A DNA stretch of 37,935 bases, from the NCBI RefSeq assembly GCF_902168175.1, contig NZ_CABHOU010000090.1:1-37935 (forward strand), in the 5' to 3' direction. Below, one piece after another: positions 22,555 through 32,112 of this stretch; positions within the stretch are counted from its first letter, which is position 1; every line of letters begins with the position of its first letter. Made by a program: the position numbers and the translations under genes. The stretch comes from an uncultured Chitinophaga sp. (lineage in GTDB: Bacteria; Bacteroidota; Bacteroidia; Chitinophagales; Chitinophagaceae). The notes beneath the pieces were generated by a model. The model was not told the origin of the DNA and ran no database searches. It saw nothing but the letters and a program-made list of their open reading frames with translations.

Positions 22555-24039
22555 TTAGTTTACGTGGATGGCTTTGTTATTTTTAGAGATCAGCCATAAC
22601 CCAATATAAGTAAACATTCCGTTTACTATTAGCAGTTCGTTGCCAAATTTATATCCGCCGAGCCAGGAAGCTGAGTTTTTACTGAGAACAAAACACAGCG
22701 CAGGCGCTATTAAACATACGATCACGGAGCCTTTATCGATGATCGTTCTTTTATTAAATATACCAAAAGCAAATAAACCCAACATAGGGCCATAGGTAAT
22801 GGCAGCCAGGAACAACACTGTATCTATCAAAGCTGAGTTGTTATATGCCTGGAACAACAGGATGGTTAGCAGCAACAATACTGCCATGCCTATATGAATA
22901 TAGTTTTTCAGCCGTTTTTGTCCTTCGTTCATGTTATCGGTAGAGCGGCCGAGCATATCGATGTAAAATGATGTGGTGAGTGTGGTTAACACCCCGTCTG
23001 CACTGGAAAATGCGGCGGCGGTGAGCCCCACGATAAATGCAATGGCCGCCAGTCCGCCTATACCGTCGATTGCGATGTAGGGGAACAGGGTATCGGTTAT
23101 GGTGCGACCAGTTACCGGATCAACCGGCAGGGCAAAACCTCGCATTTTGATGTACTCGTAAAACAGGCCGCCCAGTAGTACGAAGGAGCCATTTACCACG
23201 GCCTGTATGAATGCAAACCAGTAGATGTTTTTCTTCGCTTCGCCCAGTGTGCGGCAGCTCAGGTTTTTCTGCATCATGTTTTGGTCCAGGCCTGTCATGG
23301 CCACGGCTATCATCATCCCTCCAAAAAAGTCTTTGGGAAAGAAGTTAGGGGCTTTCCAGTTGTTCCAGAAAAACACCTGTGAGTGTTCGCTGCGGGCCAG
23401 GTTGCCCACAATGTTCGTTACGTCCCAGCCCAATTCCCGGGTAACCATTACAATAATGATCAGTACAGATGAAAGCAGGAACAGCGATTGCAGCGCATCT
23501 GTCCATACCAGCGTTTTAATACCACCGCGATAAGTATACACCAGCATCAGTGCTACCATTACGGTAACTGATACCGAAAATGGAATATTGTAATGATTAA
23601 ATACGATGAGTTGCAATACGCCCGCCACCACAAATAGCCTGGCAGCCGAACCTGTAAGACGGGACAGGATAAAGAACAATGCCCCGGTTTTCTGCGTGGT
23701 TGGCCCGAAACGCTCCTGCAGGTAGGAGTAAATGGAGGTAAGTCCGCGTTTATAGAACAAGGGCACCAATATGGCCGCAATGATAAAATACCCGAAAATA
23801 TAGCCAAAAATGGTTTGGAGATAAGAGAATTGCGCCAATCCGACTTTTCCTGGGACCGAAATAAATGACACGCCCGACAATGTATCGCTGATAAGCCCCA
23901 GCGCCACCAGGTACCAGGCGGAGTTACGGTTACCGGTAAAGTACGACTGCGTATCCACCTTTCTGGTGGTGAAGTAAGAGGCCAGGAGCAGTACCACGAA
24001 GTAAGCGACGATAAAAAAGACGAATATATAAGGAGCCAT
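22555..24039 (-). CDS. Sodium:solute symporter family protein
   Basis: The 494-aa multi-pass inner-membrane protein belongs to the SSS family. It has an N-terminal helix, QSYFTGNRNSAWYLVALGL, then SDTLSGVSFISVPG, TYRGGIKTLVWTDALQ and about 13 hydrophobic segments. The order of motifs follows the family (sodium-coupled solute uptake). The substrate is not predictable. It is a distant relative of the symporter at 15807-17204 and not a recent duplicate. It is followed closely by the LOG-family gene. Confidence 0.88.
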   Translation of the reverse strand: MAPYIFVFFIVAYFVVLLLASYFTTRKVDTQSYFTGNRNSAWYLVALGLISDTLSGVSFISVPGKVGLAQFSYLQTIFGYIFGYFIIAAILVPLFYKRGLTSIYSYLQERFGPTTQKTGALFFILSRLTGSAARLFVVAGVLQLIVFNHYNIPFSVSVTVMVALMLVYTYRGGIKTLVWTDALQSLFLLSSVLIIIVMVTRELGWDVTNIVGNLARSEHSQVFFWNNWKAPNFFPKDFFGGMMIAVAMTGLDQNMMQKNLSCRTLGEAKKNIYWFAFIQAVVNGSFVLLGGLFYEYIKMRGFALPVDPVTGRTITDTLFPYIAIDGIGGLAAIAFIVGLTAAAFSSADGVLTTLTTSFYIDMLGRSTDNMNEGQKRLKNYIHIGMAVLLLLTILLFQAYNNSALIDTVLFLAAITYGPMLGLFAFGIFNKRTIIDKGSVIVCLIAPALCFVLSKNSASWLGGYKFGNELLIVNGMFTYIGLWLISKNNKAIHVN

Positions 24040-24430
24040 GGCTATTGATCTACGGTTGGTATAAGACGCGTTAAAATTAGGTAAATATGAGGAGCTTTAA
24101 ACTGATAGTATTTTATCAATGAGATTTGAAGCAACCTGAGAGCTACCTGAGAGCCAGGCAAAAAACGGTAATATACTACCATCTTCAATGAAAAACGGGG
24201 TCGTTGGAAAACGGCCCCGGTTACGTGAAACACAATATGGGATTACGATCCCAAAAGTTTATGCCTGTTAAAGGCTATAAAATATCTTTAATGTATATGA
24301 TGTAGAAAAGGCAGTGACGCACGCTAAAAGCGGCAGGCAGCACAATGGCTGCCGGGAAGCATTCACGAGTTAAAGTAGTCACCAATCCAGTCCAAACATA
24401 GATCAACGGCCGAAAGTAGCCACAATTATC
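24040..24430. other. Intergenic region with a tandem repeat and a minus-strand terminator
   Basis: This 391-bp stretch has no supported gene. It contains a terminator at 24191-24219 and an 11-bp tandem repeat at 24134-24155 (ACCTGAGAGCT then ACCTGAGAGCC). A short GGCAGC/GCTGCC hairpin lies at 24336-24353. The promoter of the downstream symporter gene must lie here, but no exact TAnnTTTG was seen; the tandem repeat could be part of its control region. Confidence 0.5.
24191..24219 (-). terminator. Rho-independent terminator on the minus strand
   Basis: Read on the minus strand, CGGGGCCGTT and AACGACCCCG pair around TTCC, with one G:U pair, followed by TTTTTC. It lies about 210 bp after the stop of the barrel protein gene and would end the transcript of the second surface module. 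Confidence 0.8.
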
Positions 24431-25042
24431 CTATAAACCAAGGTTTACCCCTGCCGAAAAGATGGGCCGGTTGTAATAAAGCGAACGGTCGTCCTGCAGT
24501 ACATCATACGAAACCATGATGGTAAAGTAGGAATTGCCGCCGATAGCCTGGTTATAACCTGCGCCGAGCAGCAGGCTTGGTACTCCATATTTATCTTTGT
24601 ACACCTGTTTTGGATCGGTAGTATAGTCCGTCGTTTTAACAGAAATGTGATTATACTCGGGGTTAGCCTGGATAAAAATGATGTCCAGGGGGTACACGCG
24701 GCCAAATAACCCGCCACCCATCAGGGTATACTGGTTACGGAGATAGGTTTCGCCATCGTCGTAGCGATAACGTTCGGAGCCATACTGAAAGTTAATGTTT
24801 ACACCGGCAGCGAAAAGGCTGGAGAACCGGTAACCGATCAGCGGAGAAACGTTGATATTGGTATAACTGCCAAACCCGAGACCGAGGCCACCACCTACGA
24901 AAAGGCGCGATTTATCGAAGCCACCTTCTTTCTTCTCCTTGGGCTCTGTAAATACCCGGCGTTCGTAAGGGCGGGTAGTATCCTGTGCAATAGCCATTTT
25001 AGTACCGGCCAGCAACAACAAAGCCAGGAATATACGTTTCAT
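24431..25042 (-). CDS. Outer-membrane beta-barrel candidate, hypothetical
   Basis: The product is 203 aa from the ATG at 25042 (MKRIFLALLLLAG...). An ATG six codons upstream is in frame but does not improve the signal peptide. The signal peptide ends near MAIAQ. After a charged linker, the chain has alternating strands rich in Gly and aromatic residues (FVGGGLGLGFGSYTN, GYRFSSLFAAGVN) and ends FSAGVNLGL, as in small 8-strand barrels. I do not recognise a specific family. It lies 94 bp after the PorP/SprF gene at the end of the second surface module, possibly with its own promoter element. A role in surface assembly is inferred only from position. Confidence 0.7.
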   Translation of the reverse strand: MKRIFLALLLLAGTKMAIAQDTTRPYERRVFTEPKEKKEGGFDKSRLFVGGGLGLGFGSYTNINVSPLIGYRFSSLFAAGVNINFQYGSERYRYDDGETYLRNQYTLMGGGLFGRVYPLDIIFIQANPEYNHISVKTTDYTTDPKQVYKDKYGVPSLLLGAGYNQAIGGNSYFTIMVSYDVLQDDRSLYYNRPIFSAGVNLGL

Positions 25043-25131
25043 AGAGGAGTGATTTAACATCGAAATTATTAGTTTTTGCTGATTTATCTGCTTAATGGCG
25101 GGTAAACCTGCCGAAAAGCCGGGTCAGGCAT

Positions 25132-25139
25132 CAAAATTA
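25132..25139 (-). promoter_or_regulatory. Possible -7 promoter element TAATTTTG inside the end of the PorP gene
   Basis: On the minus strand TAATTTTG matches TAnnTTTG and overlaps the stop region of the PorP/SprF gene. It lies 89 bp before the ATG of the barrel gene. It could give this gene expression independent of the upstream two genes. The -33 region is not convincing. Confidence 0.3.
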
Positions 25140-26159
25140 AAAGGTTGGACAAAGGGTGGTGCGCTTGGCGCTGCTGAAGCTGCGATTGGGATAAAGACCG
25201 GTATACACCAGTCCGAGTTCGTAAGCACCCCTGCGATTATTATAAATTGCCAGGGAGGATGCTGTTACATCGTAGCTAAAGTTTAACCGCACATTACTCA
25301 TCTGGTACCCCACCATGAACATGGCGGCATCGTTCCAGCGGTAATAAGCACCGCCGAGCAGTTGTTTATCGCCATCCCCGGAGAGGTTGTACTGTACATA
25401 ACCGCCGAACATGATTTCCTGCGACTTGGCTTGTGTTGAATAATAAGCACCCGGGTTAGCTATGATATTGTTGGTGAGTTTAAGGCTGGCGTTCACGAAG
25501 CCGATGTAGCGGCGTTCTATCTGGTTATCACTGGCATAAAAGCTTTCTCTTGGCTTGTTTACATGATGTACGGAGAACCCGCCATTGATATATACCAGTT
25601 CGTTGGGAAAATAAGCATAGTTCATACCCACCTGCATATCAAAGTAGGTAATACCGGTTTGGGTGATGGGCTCGCCATTCTGCAACTGAGAATCAAAGAA
25701 ATAGCCATTCCACTGGTTATCGAAAGTGAGTTTGGCGATATCGATGCGTTTATTGGCCATACCGACATTGAAGCCGGCCGACAGCAAACTGCTTTCGCCC
25801 ATTAGCTGGTGGTAAGCCACTGAGCCATAGGCTTTGGTAGAAGTAAGATCTCCCGCACCTGCCACATCCCTGAGTACCATACCGCCTAAACCTACCCAGC
25901 CATATGTAAGCTGTTCGCGGAACAGCTGGAAGTCACCGAAGGCCGACATGGTTTTGTAAGGCACCGGGATGGAACTCCACTGGTTGCGATAGTTTACGCC
26001 GACGCGGTAATTGCCATCGGGAATAAACCCTGTATTGGCCGGGTTGGTGCTAAGGGGGGAATTAAAGAACTGCGAGAAGTGCAGGTCCTGGGCATAACCT
26101 TCTCCCGATGCGGCAACGCACAATACTATGATAATATATTTTGCAAACTGCTTCATCAT
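25137..26159 (-). CDS. PorP/SprF-family type IX secretion outer-membrane protein
   Basis: The 340-aa protein has a signal peptide (ending EGYAQ), then the family block DLHFSQFFNSPLSTNPANTG and YRNQWSSIPVPYKT. Many amphipathic beta strands follow and the chain ends in CPTF. It is related to, but clearly divergent from, the family member at 9509-10540. The gene starts 33 bp after the type B cargo gene at 26193-29840, so both are probably on one mRNA. Family knowledge says such proteins help deliver or hold type B T9SS cargo on the surface. Pairing with the upstream cargo is inferred from synteny. Two adjacent ATGs (26159, 26156) are possible starts. Confidence 0.9.
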   Translation of the reverse strand: MMKQFAKYIIIVLCVAASGEGYAQDLHFSQFFNSPLSTNPANTGFIPDGNYRVGVNYRNQWSSIPVPYKTMSAFGDFQLFREQLTYGWVGLGGMVLRDVAGAGDLTSTKAYGSVAYHQLMGESSLLSAGFNVGMANKRIDIAKLTFDNQWNGYFFDSQLQNGEPITQTGITYFDMQVGMNYAYFPNELVYINGGFSVHHVNKPRESFYASDNQIERRYIGFVNASLKLTNNIIANPGAYYSTQAKSQEIMFGGYVQYNLSGDGDKQLLGGAYYRWNDAAMFMVGYQMSNVRLNFSYDVTASSLAIYNNRRGAYELGLVYTGLYPNRSFSSAKRTTLCPTF

Positions 26160-26192
26160 CCTTTCAACTTAAATCGTCTTGAACTAAATCTA

Positions 26193-29100
26193 CTATCGAA
26201 GGAGCGTTACACTGCCCGTTCGTGATCCCTTTTGTCCATCGCTGAACTCGATCACAACGGTGTAAGCATATGCGTCCATGGGTTGTAGTTGCCCTTTAAA
26301 CCTGCCATCCCATCCTGATTTCGGGTTATTGGTTTCAAACATTAGCTGTCCCCAACGGTTAAATACTTTCAGGTTAAACTTAGAGATGCCGAAGCCCCTT
26401 ACCATAAATACGTCATTACTACCATCTCCGTTTGGCGAGAAGCCGCTTGGCACGTCGAACAGCGGTATCACTATCGCGTCGACAGTCTGGCAAACGGTAT
26501 CCGCACAGAGGAACTGGTTCTCCGCTACTAAACAAACATCATAAGTACCCGTCTTGTTGTACTGATGTACCGGATTGGCCAGTGTGGAGGTATCTCCATC
26601 ACCGAATGTCCACCAGTAAAGACTAGCACCCATGGAAGTATTGGTAAAAGTAGTTGGCGTGTTTTCCTGTGGTTTTAACGGAGCAAAATTGAAGCCAGCT
26701 ACAGGATTTGCATGCACCGTAATGGTCATCGTGGTATCATCCTGCAGGTTACAGGTATTCGGATCGTAGGCTGTCATCCTTACGGTGTACGTACCCGGCG
26801 TGGTATAGATATGCTCTGGATAGACGTCCGTGGAGACAGGGCTGCCATCGCCAAAGTCCCATTCGAAGGTAACACCGCCCGAAGAGGTGTTATTGAATAT
26901 GGCCGTGTATGGCACACATCCATCGGCAGGCGTTTCGAAGCGCGCCGTTACATTGGCGGCCACACGTAACTGTCTTGTAATTACCTCTGGAGCGTTACAA
27001 TAATTGGTATCTACCAGGGTGAGCGTTACGTTATATACACCTTCCGCAGCATAGTTGTGGAATTGTGTGGTGGTATCGGTTATCACAGTGGGAGAATTAT
27101 CACCAAAATCCCACACAAACGACCTGTTGGTAAATGGTTTACCGGCTGGAGGTGTAGACAGGTTATTAAAGCGGTACGAAAGGCTGGTACAGGGAGGAAT
27201 GATCCTGGTAGCCGTGAAGTCTACATTTGCCTGGTCGGCCCTTATACGAACAGGCAGGTACGCTGTGTCGCGCACGTTACAACTGTTAGGGTCGTACTTA
27301 ATAAGCCTTACGGTATAGTCGCCGATGTTATTATAAGTATAAGTGGCGGTAGGTACCGTAGTAGTTACCGAAGGCGAATTGTCCCCAAAGTTCCACTCCC
27401 AGGTGGCGGCCGGCAAATTCGTGGTATCTACAAAAGTGATGGTACTCGGTACGCAATAGTTATTTTTCCTTTCCTGCGTTTTAAAACCAGCTTTCACCCC
27501 ATCGAGGTTAAATGCGATTTTAAGTGCTGCCAGGTTACAGTTGGGAGGCAGACCACTGGCGTAAGCACCGGGTGTGGTCGGAAACCTGGGCCTGGAGCCG
27601 TTACCGCAGGACGAACAGATAGCCTGGTAAATTACCCCGTTACGGTCGAACCGGCTGGTACCACCATCTACGTGTTCGAGCAACTGGTTACCGCCGTAAA
27701 ACGTACCGTACAACTGGGCCGTAGCATCACGTTGTAATACAAAGAAATAGAAGTCGCTACCATCGGTTTGCGGCTTACGGGCGTCCGGGGTTACCGGCAA
27801 ACCGTAGGTGTTTGAGTTCGGATAACGGGCCAGCGTATTTAATTCACCACCCCAACCGGATACGTACACGTTCTGACAACGGTCTACCAGGAATGCGGTG
27901 GGTGAAATACTGGGATACGACGCCTGTTTACCAAAAGTCGTTGAGTATACGATGTTAGATAAATTAGCTTCCAGTTTAACGATGAACTGTTTCGAGTTAT
28001 CGTTGTAAAAAGTAGCGGTGCCTGTAGGTTGCTTAACCGGCCAGGCCCCTTCGGTGGTACCCATCACGTACACATTACCACCTACGTCGGTTTGCACGCC
28101 GTACACTTCATCGGCCTGGTTGTTATCGGAGCCCATAAAAGTGCTGTGTAACAAACTGGTACCGTCATTAGAAATATGCGCAATGTACCCATCGCAAATA
28201 CCACCGCGGAAAGCAGGGTAAATACCGCTGCCTGCCATCGGGAAGTTGCTGCTGGCCGTGGCACCAGCGAGGTATAAAGTGTTATCGATATTCAGTGCAA
28301 TTACATATCCTGCGTCTTCCTTATTTCCTCCTAAAAAGCTTCCCCATAAAAGCGCGTTACAGGCAGGGTTGATTTTAAGCACCACCGCATCCTGCGAGCC
28401 ACCGCCGTAGGTAGACTGGAAAGTTCCGGTAGTAACGGGAAAGTTGGTCGATTGGGTAGAACCGGCAACATAGATGTTATCCGCACCATCCACAATCACT
28501 TCGCTACGGGCATCATCCCCGTAGTTCCTTAACAGGCTCACCGCACCTCCCGATTTAGAAGGACGGATGTTTACACCATCGTTACCACCGCCACCGATTT
28601 TTATCGAACCAATTAAGGCAGTGCCGGTAGCGTTCAGTTTCGTAATCACCATGTCATAACTCCCACCGGGCCCGATGGTGGTGGGTGCGGGATAGTTAGC
28701 GGAATTAGTACGGCCCGATATTACGAGGTTGCCCTGCGAATCGACCACCAGGCTATGCGGCTGTTCTTCACCGCTGCCACCCAGGTAAGTAGAGTAAATA
28801 GCAGTCGTTCCTATCGGATTAAATTTCGTGATCGCAATGTCATACTCGCCACCACCCATTGCATTTTGCAAAGCACCGGGCGTAACGGGATAACCTACAC
28901 CGAACACAATACCGCCCGCATAGAAGTTACCTGCCGGATCGTAAGTAGCCGTATAACCCCAGTTATCGGCCTTGGAACCGGTAAGTGTGGAGAACACCAC
29001 GTTAGGATCGATAACCAGCGGGAACGAGTTATCGTATTTGCCGGACACCTTATAGGTTACTTTATTGTCTTTTAACTGGTAGCTAACTTTAACGGAAACA

Positions 29101-29840
29101 CGCTGATTATTAACGTACTGGTAAGCGAACGGCATTAATTCGATCGCCTCGCCCACGCTTGTGGTAATATACAGCTGTTCCTTTTTGATATTCATTTTAT
29201 CCGCCCCTTTGTATTCCAGTTGAATTTTGGAAGGGTCGGCACCGGGATGCACGATGAGATCGTACTTCATTTGGCCTCCGTCTGAATACACATGAAGGTC
29301 GATATTGGGGTAGAGATTTTTGTAAGTAACAGACTGATAGTTCATTACCCCGCTGCGCCAATACGCAGGATCGTTGCCAATAAAATAGTTGCTGTAACCA
29401 CCGGTTGGTTTGTCGGGCACTATTTCCGGGTTGGGAGAAGCGTTAACGAACGTTACCTCGTACGCATGCCCCCTCACCTGAGAGGCGGTTAATTCTCCGG
29501 CACCACTGTTACCTCCGCTGCCTGGCTTACCAGGTGCTGGAACGAACTGTTTTTTGTCCGGATCAAAAATTACGTCTGAATTATGTTTATGTCCATGATT
29601 AAGTTCCGGCACCCGCGCAATATCTTCCTTGCTCAACATCAGGTAAGTAAACCCGTTTTTCTTCAGGAATATCGTGGTACCGCCAAGATCGGTTTTAAAA
29701 AGAAAGTCTCCTTTCCATTGTCCCTTATTCTCTACAAACTCAAGCGGCGTAAAGTCGCTACCGGTACCCTGCGCTTTGGCAGTTGATACCAGCATTGCTA
29801 ACATAACGCAAAACAGACCGATAGGGAAAATTGATTTCAA
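26193..29840 (-). CDS. Large secreted protein: DUF7948-like region, SBBP beta-propeller repeats, PKD domains, type B T9SS sorting domain
   Basis: The 1215-aa protein starts at TTG 29840; no in-frame ATG occurs between the upstream region and the signal peptide core. MKSIFPIGLFC...AKAQ is a normal signal peptide. The N-terminal ~250 residues resemble the DUF7948 region (FVENKGQWKGDFLFK; later YSNYFIGNDPAYW). SBBP-type repeats follow (about 280-760), with recurrent YLGGSGEE, V-D-S-Q-G-N-x-x-x-x-G-R-T and FPVT units, suggesting a beta-propeller. Then come four PKD domains with FGDNSP or FGDG motifs and a ~90-residue type B sorting domain (GFSPNGDGSNDVF, VFNRWGQLMFET, ending TLLR). It is probably surface-displayed and followed by its own PorP/SprF gene. 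Function could be adhesion or polymer binding; no catalytic motif was seen. Confidence 0.88.
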   Translation of the reverse strand: MKSIFPIGLFCVMLAMLVSTAKAQGTGSDFTPLEFVENKGQWKGDFLFKTDLGGTTIFLKKNGFTYLMLSKEDIARVPELNHGHKHNSDVIFDPDKKQFVPAPGKPGSGGNSGAGELTASQVRGHAYEVTFVNASPNPEIVPDKPTGGYSNYFIGNDPAYWRSGVMNYQSVTYKNLYPNIDLHVYSDGGQMKYDLIVHPGADPSKIQLEYKGADKMNIKKEQLYITTSVGEAIELMPFAYQYVNNQRVSVKVSYQLKDNKVTYKVSGKYDNSFPLVIDPNVVFSTLTGSKADNWGYTATYDPAGNFYAGGIVFGVGYPVTPGALQNAMGGGEYDIAITKFNPIGTTAIYSTYLGGSGEEQPHSLVVDSQGNLVISGRTNSANYPAPTTIGPGGSYDMVITKLNATGTALIGSIKIGGGGNDGVNIRPSKSGGAVSLLRNYGDDARSEVIVDGADNIYVAGSTQSTNFPVTTGTFQSTYGGGSQDAVVLKINPACNALLWGSFLGGNKEDAGYVIALNIDNTLYLAGATASSNFPMAGSGIYPAFRGGICDGYIAHISNDGTSLLHSTFMGSDNNQADEVYGVQTDVGGNVYVMGTTEGAWPVKQPTGTATFYNDNSKQFIVKLEANLSNIVYSTTFGKQASYPSISPTAFLVDRCQNVYVSGWGGELNTLARYPNSNTYGLPVTPDARKPQTDGSDFYFFVLQRDATAQLYGTFYGGNQLLEHVDGGTSRFDRNGVIYQAICSSCGNGSRPRFPTTPGAYASGLPPNCNLAALKIAFNLDGVKAGFKTQERKNNYCVPSTITFVDTTNLPAATWEWNFGDNSPSVTTTVPTATYTYNNIGDYTVRLIKYDPNSCNVRDTAYLPVRIRADQANVDFTATRIIPPCTSLSYRFNNLSTPPAGKPFTNRSFVWDFGDNSPTVITDTTTQFHNYAAEGVYNVTLTLVDTNYCNAPEVITRQLRVAANVTARFETPADGCVPYTAIFNNTSSGGVTFEWDFGDGSPVSTDVYPEHIYTTPGTYTVRMTAYDPNTCNLQDDTTMTITVHANPVAGFNFAPLKPQENTPTTFTNTSMGASLYWWTFGDGDTSTLANPVHQYNKTGTYDVCLVAENQFLCADTVCQTVDAIVIPLFDVPSGFSPNGDGSNDVFMVRGFGISKFNLKVFNRWGQLMFETNNPKSGWDGRFKGQLQPMDAYAYTVVIEFSDGQKGSRTGSVTLLR

Positions 29841-30009
29841 GCGGCTAGATTTAATATTTATCTCACTACAACTAATATACTATTTTTTTAACGGACAGGG
29901 TCGCGTAATGTTACTGTTTTCGCTAAAAAAACCCTTTACTGATGGTACGTGGTTAAAATGATATATGGCGTTGTACACCAACATGGTTACACCATAAACG
30001 TAAAAAACC

Positions 30010-32112
30010 TTAAGATATTTTACTCCACTGGGATTTTGACTTTTGGGTGGCCAGAAAGTCGGAAAGTCCTTTATTCTCAGGGGCTAACAAATCAGGGTCT
30101 TCTTCCAGCAGTTTTTCCGCACATTCACGGGCGGCCGCTAACATGGCTTTATCCTGTACAATATCGGCCAGACGGAGATCAAGGATACCGCTCTGCCGGG
30201 TACCTTCCATATCACCAGGACCTCTCAGTTCCATATCTTTCTCAGATATAACAAACCCGTTATTGGTTTGGACCATTACCTTGATACGTTCACGCGAATC
30301 ATTGCCTATTTTATTGCCAGTCATGAGTATGCAATACGACTGATCGGCACCACGCCCAACGCGGCCACGCAACTGATGCAACTGCGACAGGCCGAAACGC
30401 TCGGTGCTTTCGATCACCATTACAGAGGCATTAGGTACGTTCACCCCCACCTCAATTACCGTGGTAGCCACCATAATCTGGCTTTCGCCGATCACGAAAC
30501 GGTGCATATTGTTTTCCTTCATTTCCTGTGGCTGGCGGCCGTGTACCATGCTAATCAGGTACTTAGGTTCGGGAAAGAAGGCCTTCACTTCTTCATAGCC
30601 CTTCATCAGGTTCTCATAATCCATCTTTTCCGATTCATCGATAAGTGGATATACGATATAGGCCTGGCGGCCTTTTTTAATTTCCTCGCGGATAAAGTCC
30701 ATCACCTGCGGGCGTTGCCACTCGTTGCGATGTACCGTGGTAATAGGTTTACGGCCCGGTGGCATTTCGTCTATCACCGATACATCCAGGTCACCGTATA
30801 CCGTCATGGCCAGTGTACGGGGAATGGGCGTGGCGGTCATTACCAGCACATGCGGTGGTGTGGTATTTTTCTCCCAGAGGCGGGCACGTTGAGCCACCCC
30901 AAAGCGGTGCTGCTCATCGACAATAGACATGCCGAGGTTCTTGAACACAACACCCTTTTCCAGCAGGGCATGGGTACCCACGAGTATATGCAGACTGCCA
31001 TCCGCAGCAGCTTCCAACACCTTTTTACGCTGCTTGCCTTTGACGTTGCCCGTAAGCAGTGCGATGTTGAGCGGCATATCCTTTATTTGCTCCGCAATGC
31101 TTTTAAAGTGTTGTTGCGCCAATATTTCTGTAGGCGCCATGAGGCAGGCCTGGCAACCATTGTCGTTGGCCAGCAGCATCGTTAGCAGGGCTACCATAGT
31201 TTTGCCGCTACCTACATCGCCTTGCAGCAGGCGGTTCATTTGTTTACCGGTAGCCGTATCCTGCCTTATTTCCTTTAACACCCGCTTTTGCGCCCCTGTT
31301 AGTGCAAACGGGAGATGATTATTATAAAAATCGTTGAACAACTCCCCAACCTTACCGAATATAAAGCCATGCGATTGTGCCTGCCGGCGTGCCTTCAGGC
31401 GGCATATCTTCATCTGCACGAGGAACAGCTCTTCAAACTTAAGCCGGCGTTGCGCCTGTTTGGCGTCTTCGTCCGATGCGGGCAAATGGATCCTGAAATA
31501 GGCCGTGCTGCGCGGCATCAGGCGAAACTGCTGAAGGATGGGTTCCGGGATATTTTCAGGTATCTCCTTCAGGTTCAGTTGTTCCAGCAGGTTCTGGGTC
31601 AGTTTTCCAATAGCCTTAGCCGTTAGTCCGCGGGCTTTCAACTTTTCGGTGGTTGGATAAACGGGCTCCAGGTGTGGTTTGCCATCGGCAATGGTTTCGG
31701 TCAGCAGGTCCATTTCCGGATGACTCATCTGGAGGCTGCTGTTAAAAACCGATATTTTGCCGAACACCAGGTAATTCACATTCTCGCGCAGGGATTTTTG
31801 CATCCACTGCCAGCCCTGGAACCAAACGAGTTCTATCACACCGGTATCGTCGCGGAGCCGGGCAACCAGGCGCTTTGAACGCCCATCGCCCACCACTTCC
31901 ATGGAAATAATACAGCCTTTTACCTGTACGTAGTCGAGTTGCATGTGCAGGCTCGTAATTTTCGTTACACGTGTACGGTCTACATAACGGAACGGAAAAT
32001 ATTCGAGCAGGTCGCGGAAAGTAAATACGCCGATTTCTTTTCGCAACAACTCCCCTTTCTGCGGCCCCACGCCTTTCAGGTACTCGATCGGATTGTTTAA
32101 TATGGAAGATAT
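30010..32112 (-). CDS. recG: ATP-dependent DNA helicase RecG
   Basis: RecG remodels stalled forks and branched DNA. Visible are an N-terminal wedge/OB region, Walker A GDVGSGKT, the DEQH box (IVDEQHRFGV), TATPIPRTLAMT, and the C-terminal helicase motifs through QLRGRVGRG. The first conventional start is a GTG at 32070, but it falls inside the conserved LKGVGPQKGELL segment. The frame stays open upstream, encoding SSILNNPIEYLKG directly before it, and contains no ATG, GTG or TTG up to a stop near 32259. I therefore place the start at a possible AUA codon at 32112 (700 aa); an AUC at 32121, preceded by AGGGG, is another option. The gltA terminator lies upstream, so recG needs its own promoter. 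If only the GTG is used, the protein has 686 aa. Confidence 0.9.
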   Translation of the reverse strand: MSSILNNPIEYLKGVGPQKGELLRKEIGVFTFRDLLEYFPFRYVDRTRVTKITSLHMQLDYVQVKGCIISMEVVGDGRSKRLVARLRDDTGVIELVWFQGWQWMQKSLRENVNYLVFGKISVFNSSLQMSHPEMDLLTETIADGKPHLEPVYPTTEKLKARGLTAKAIGKLTQNLLEQLNLKEIPENIPEPILQQFRLMPRSTAYFRIHLPASDEDAKQAQRRLKFEELFLVQMKICRLKARRQAQSHGFIFGKVGELFNDFYNNHLPFALTGAQKRVLKEIRQDTATGKQMNRLLQGDVGSGKTMVALLTMLLANDNGCQACLMAPTEILAQQHFKSIAEQIKDMPLNIALLTGNVKGKQRKKVLEAAADGSLHILVGTHALLEKGVVFKNLGMSIVDEQHRFGVAQRARLWEKNTTPPHVLVMTATPIPRTLAMTVYGDLDVSVIDEMPPGRKPITTVHRNEWQRPQVMDFIREEIKKGRQAYIVYPLIDESEKMDYENLMKGYEEVKAFFPEPKYLISMVHGRQPQEMKENNMHRFVIGESQIMVATTVIEVGVNVPNASVMVIESTERFGLSQLHQLRGRVGRGADQSYCILMTGNKIGNDSRERIKVMVQTNNGFVISEKDMELRGPGDMEGTRQSGILDLRLADIVQDKAMLAAARECAEKLLEEDPDLLAPENKGLSDFLATQKSKSQWSKIS

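Noticed and set aside
24042..24233. 63-codon minus-strand frame between the symporter and barrel genes
   Set aside because: It overlaps the terminator at 24191-24219 and its product has no recognisable feature.
24336..24353. GGCAGC/GCTGCC hairpin as a second terminator
   Set aside because: The stem is only 6 bp and no T-run follows on either strand.
25095..25286. 63-codon plus-strand frame over the PorP gene end
   Set aside because: Mostly antisense to the PorP/SprF gene and without family likeness.
30268..31185. 305-codon plus-strand frame opposite recG
   Set aside because: The opposite strand encodes intact RecG helicase motifs; the plus frame shows no domain.
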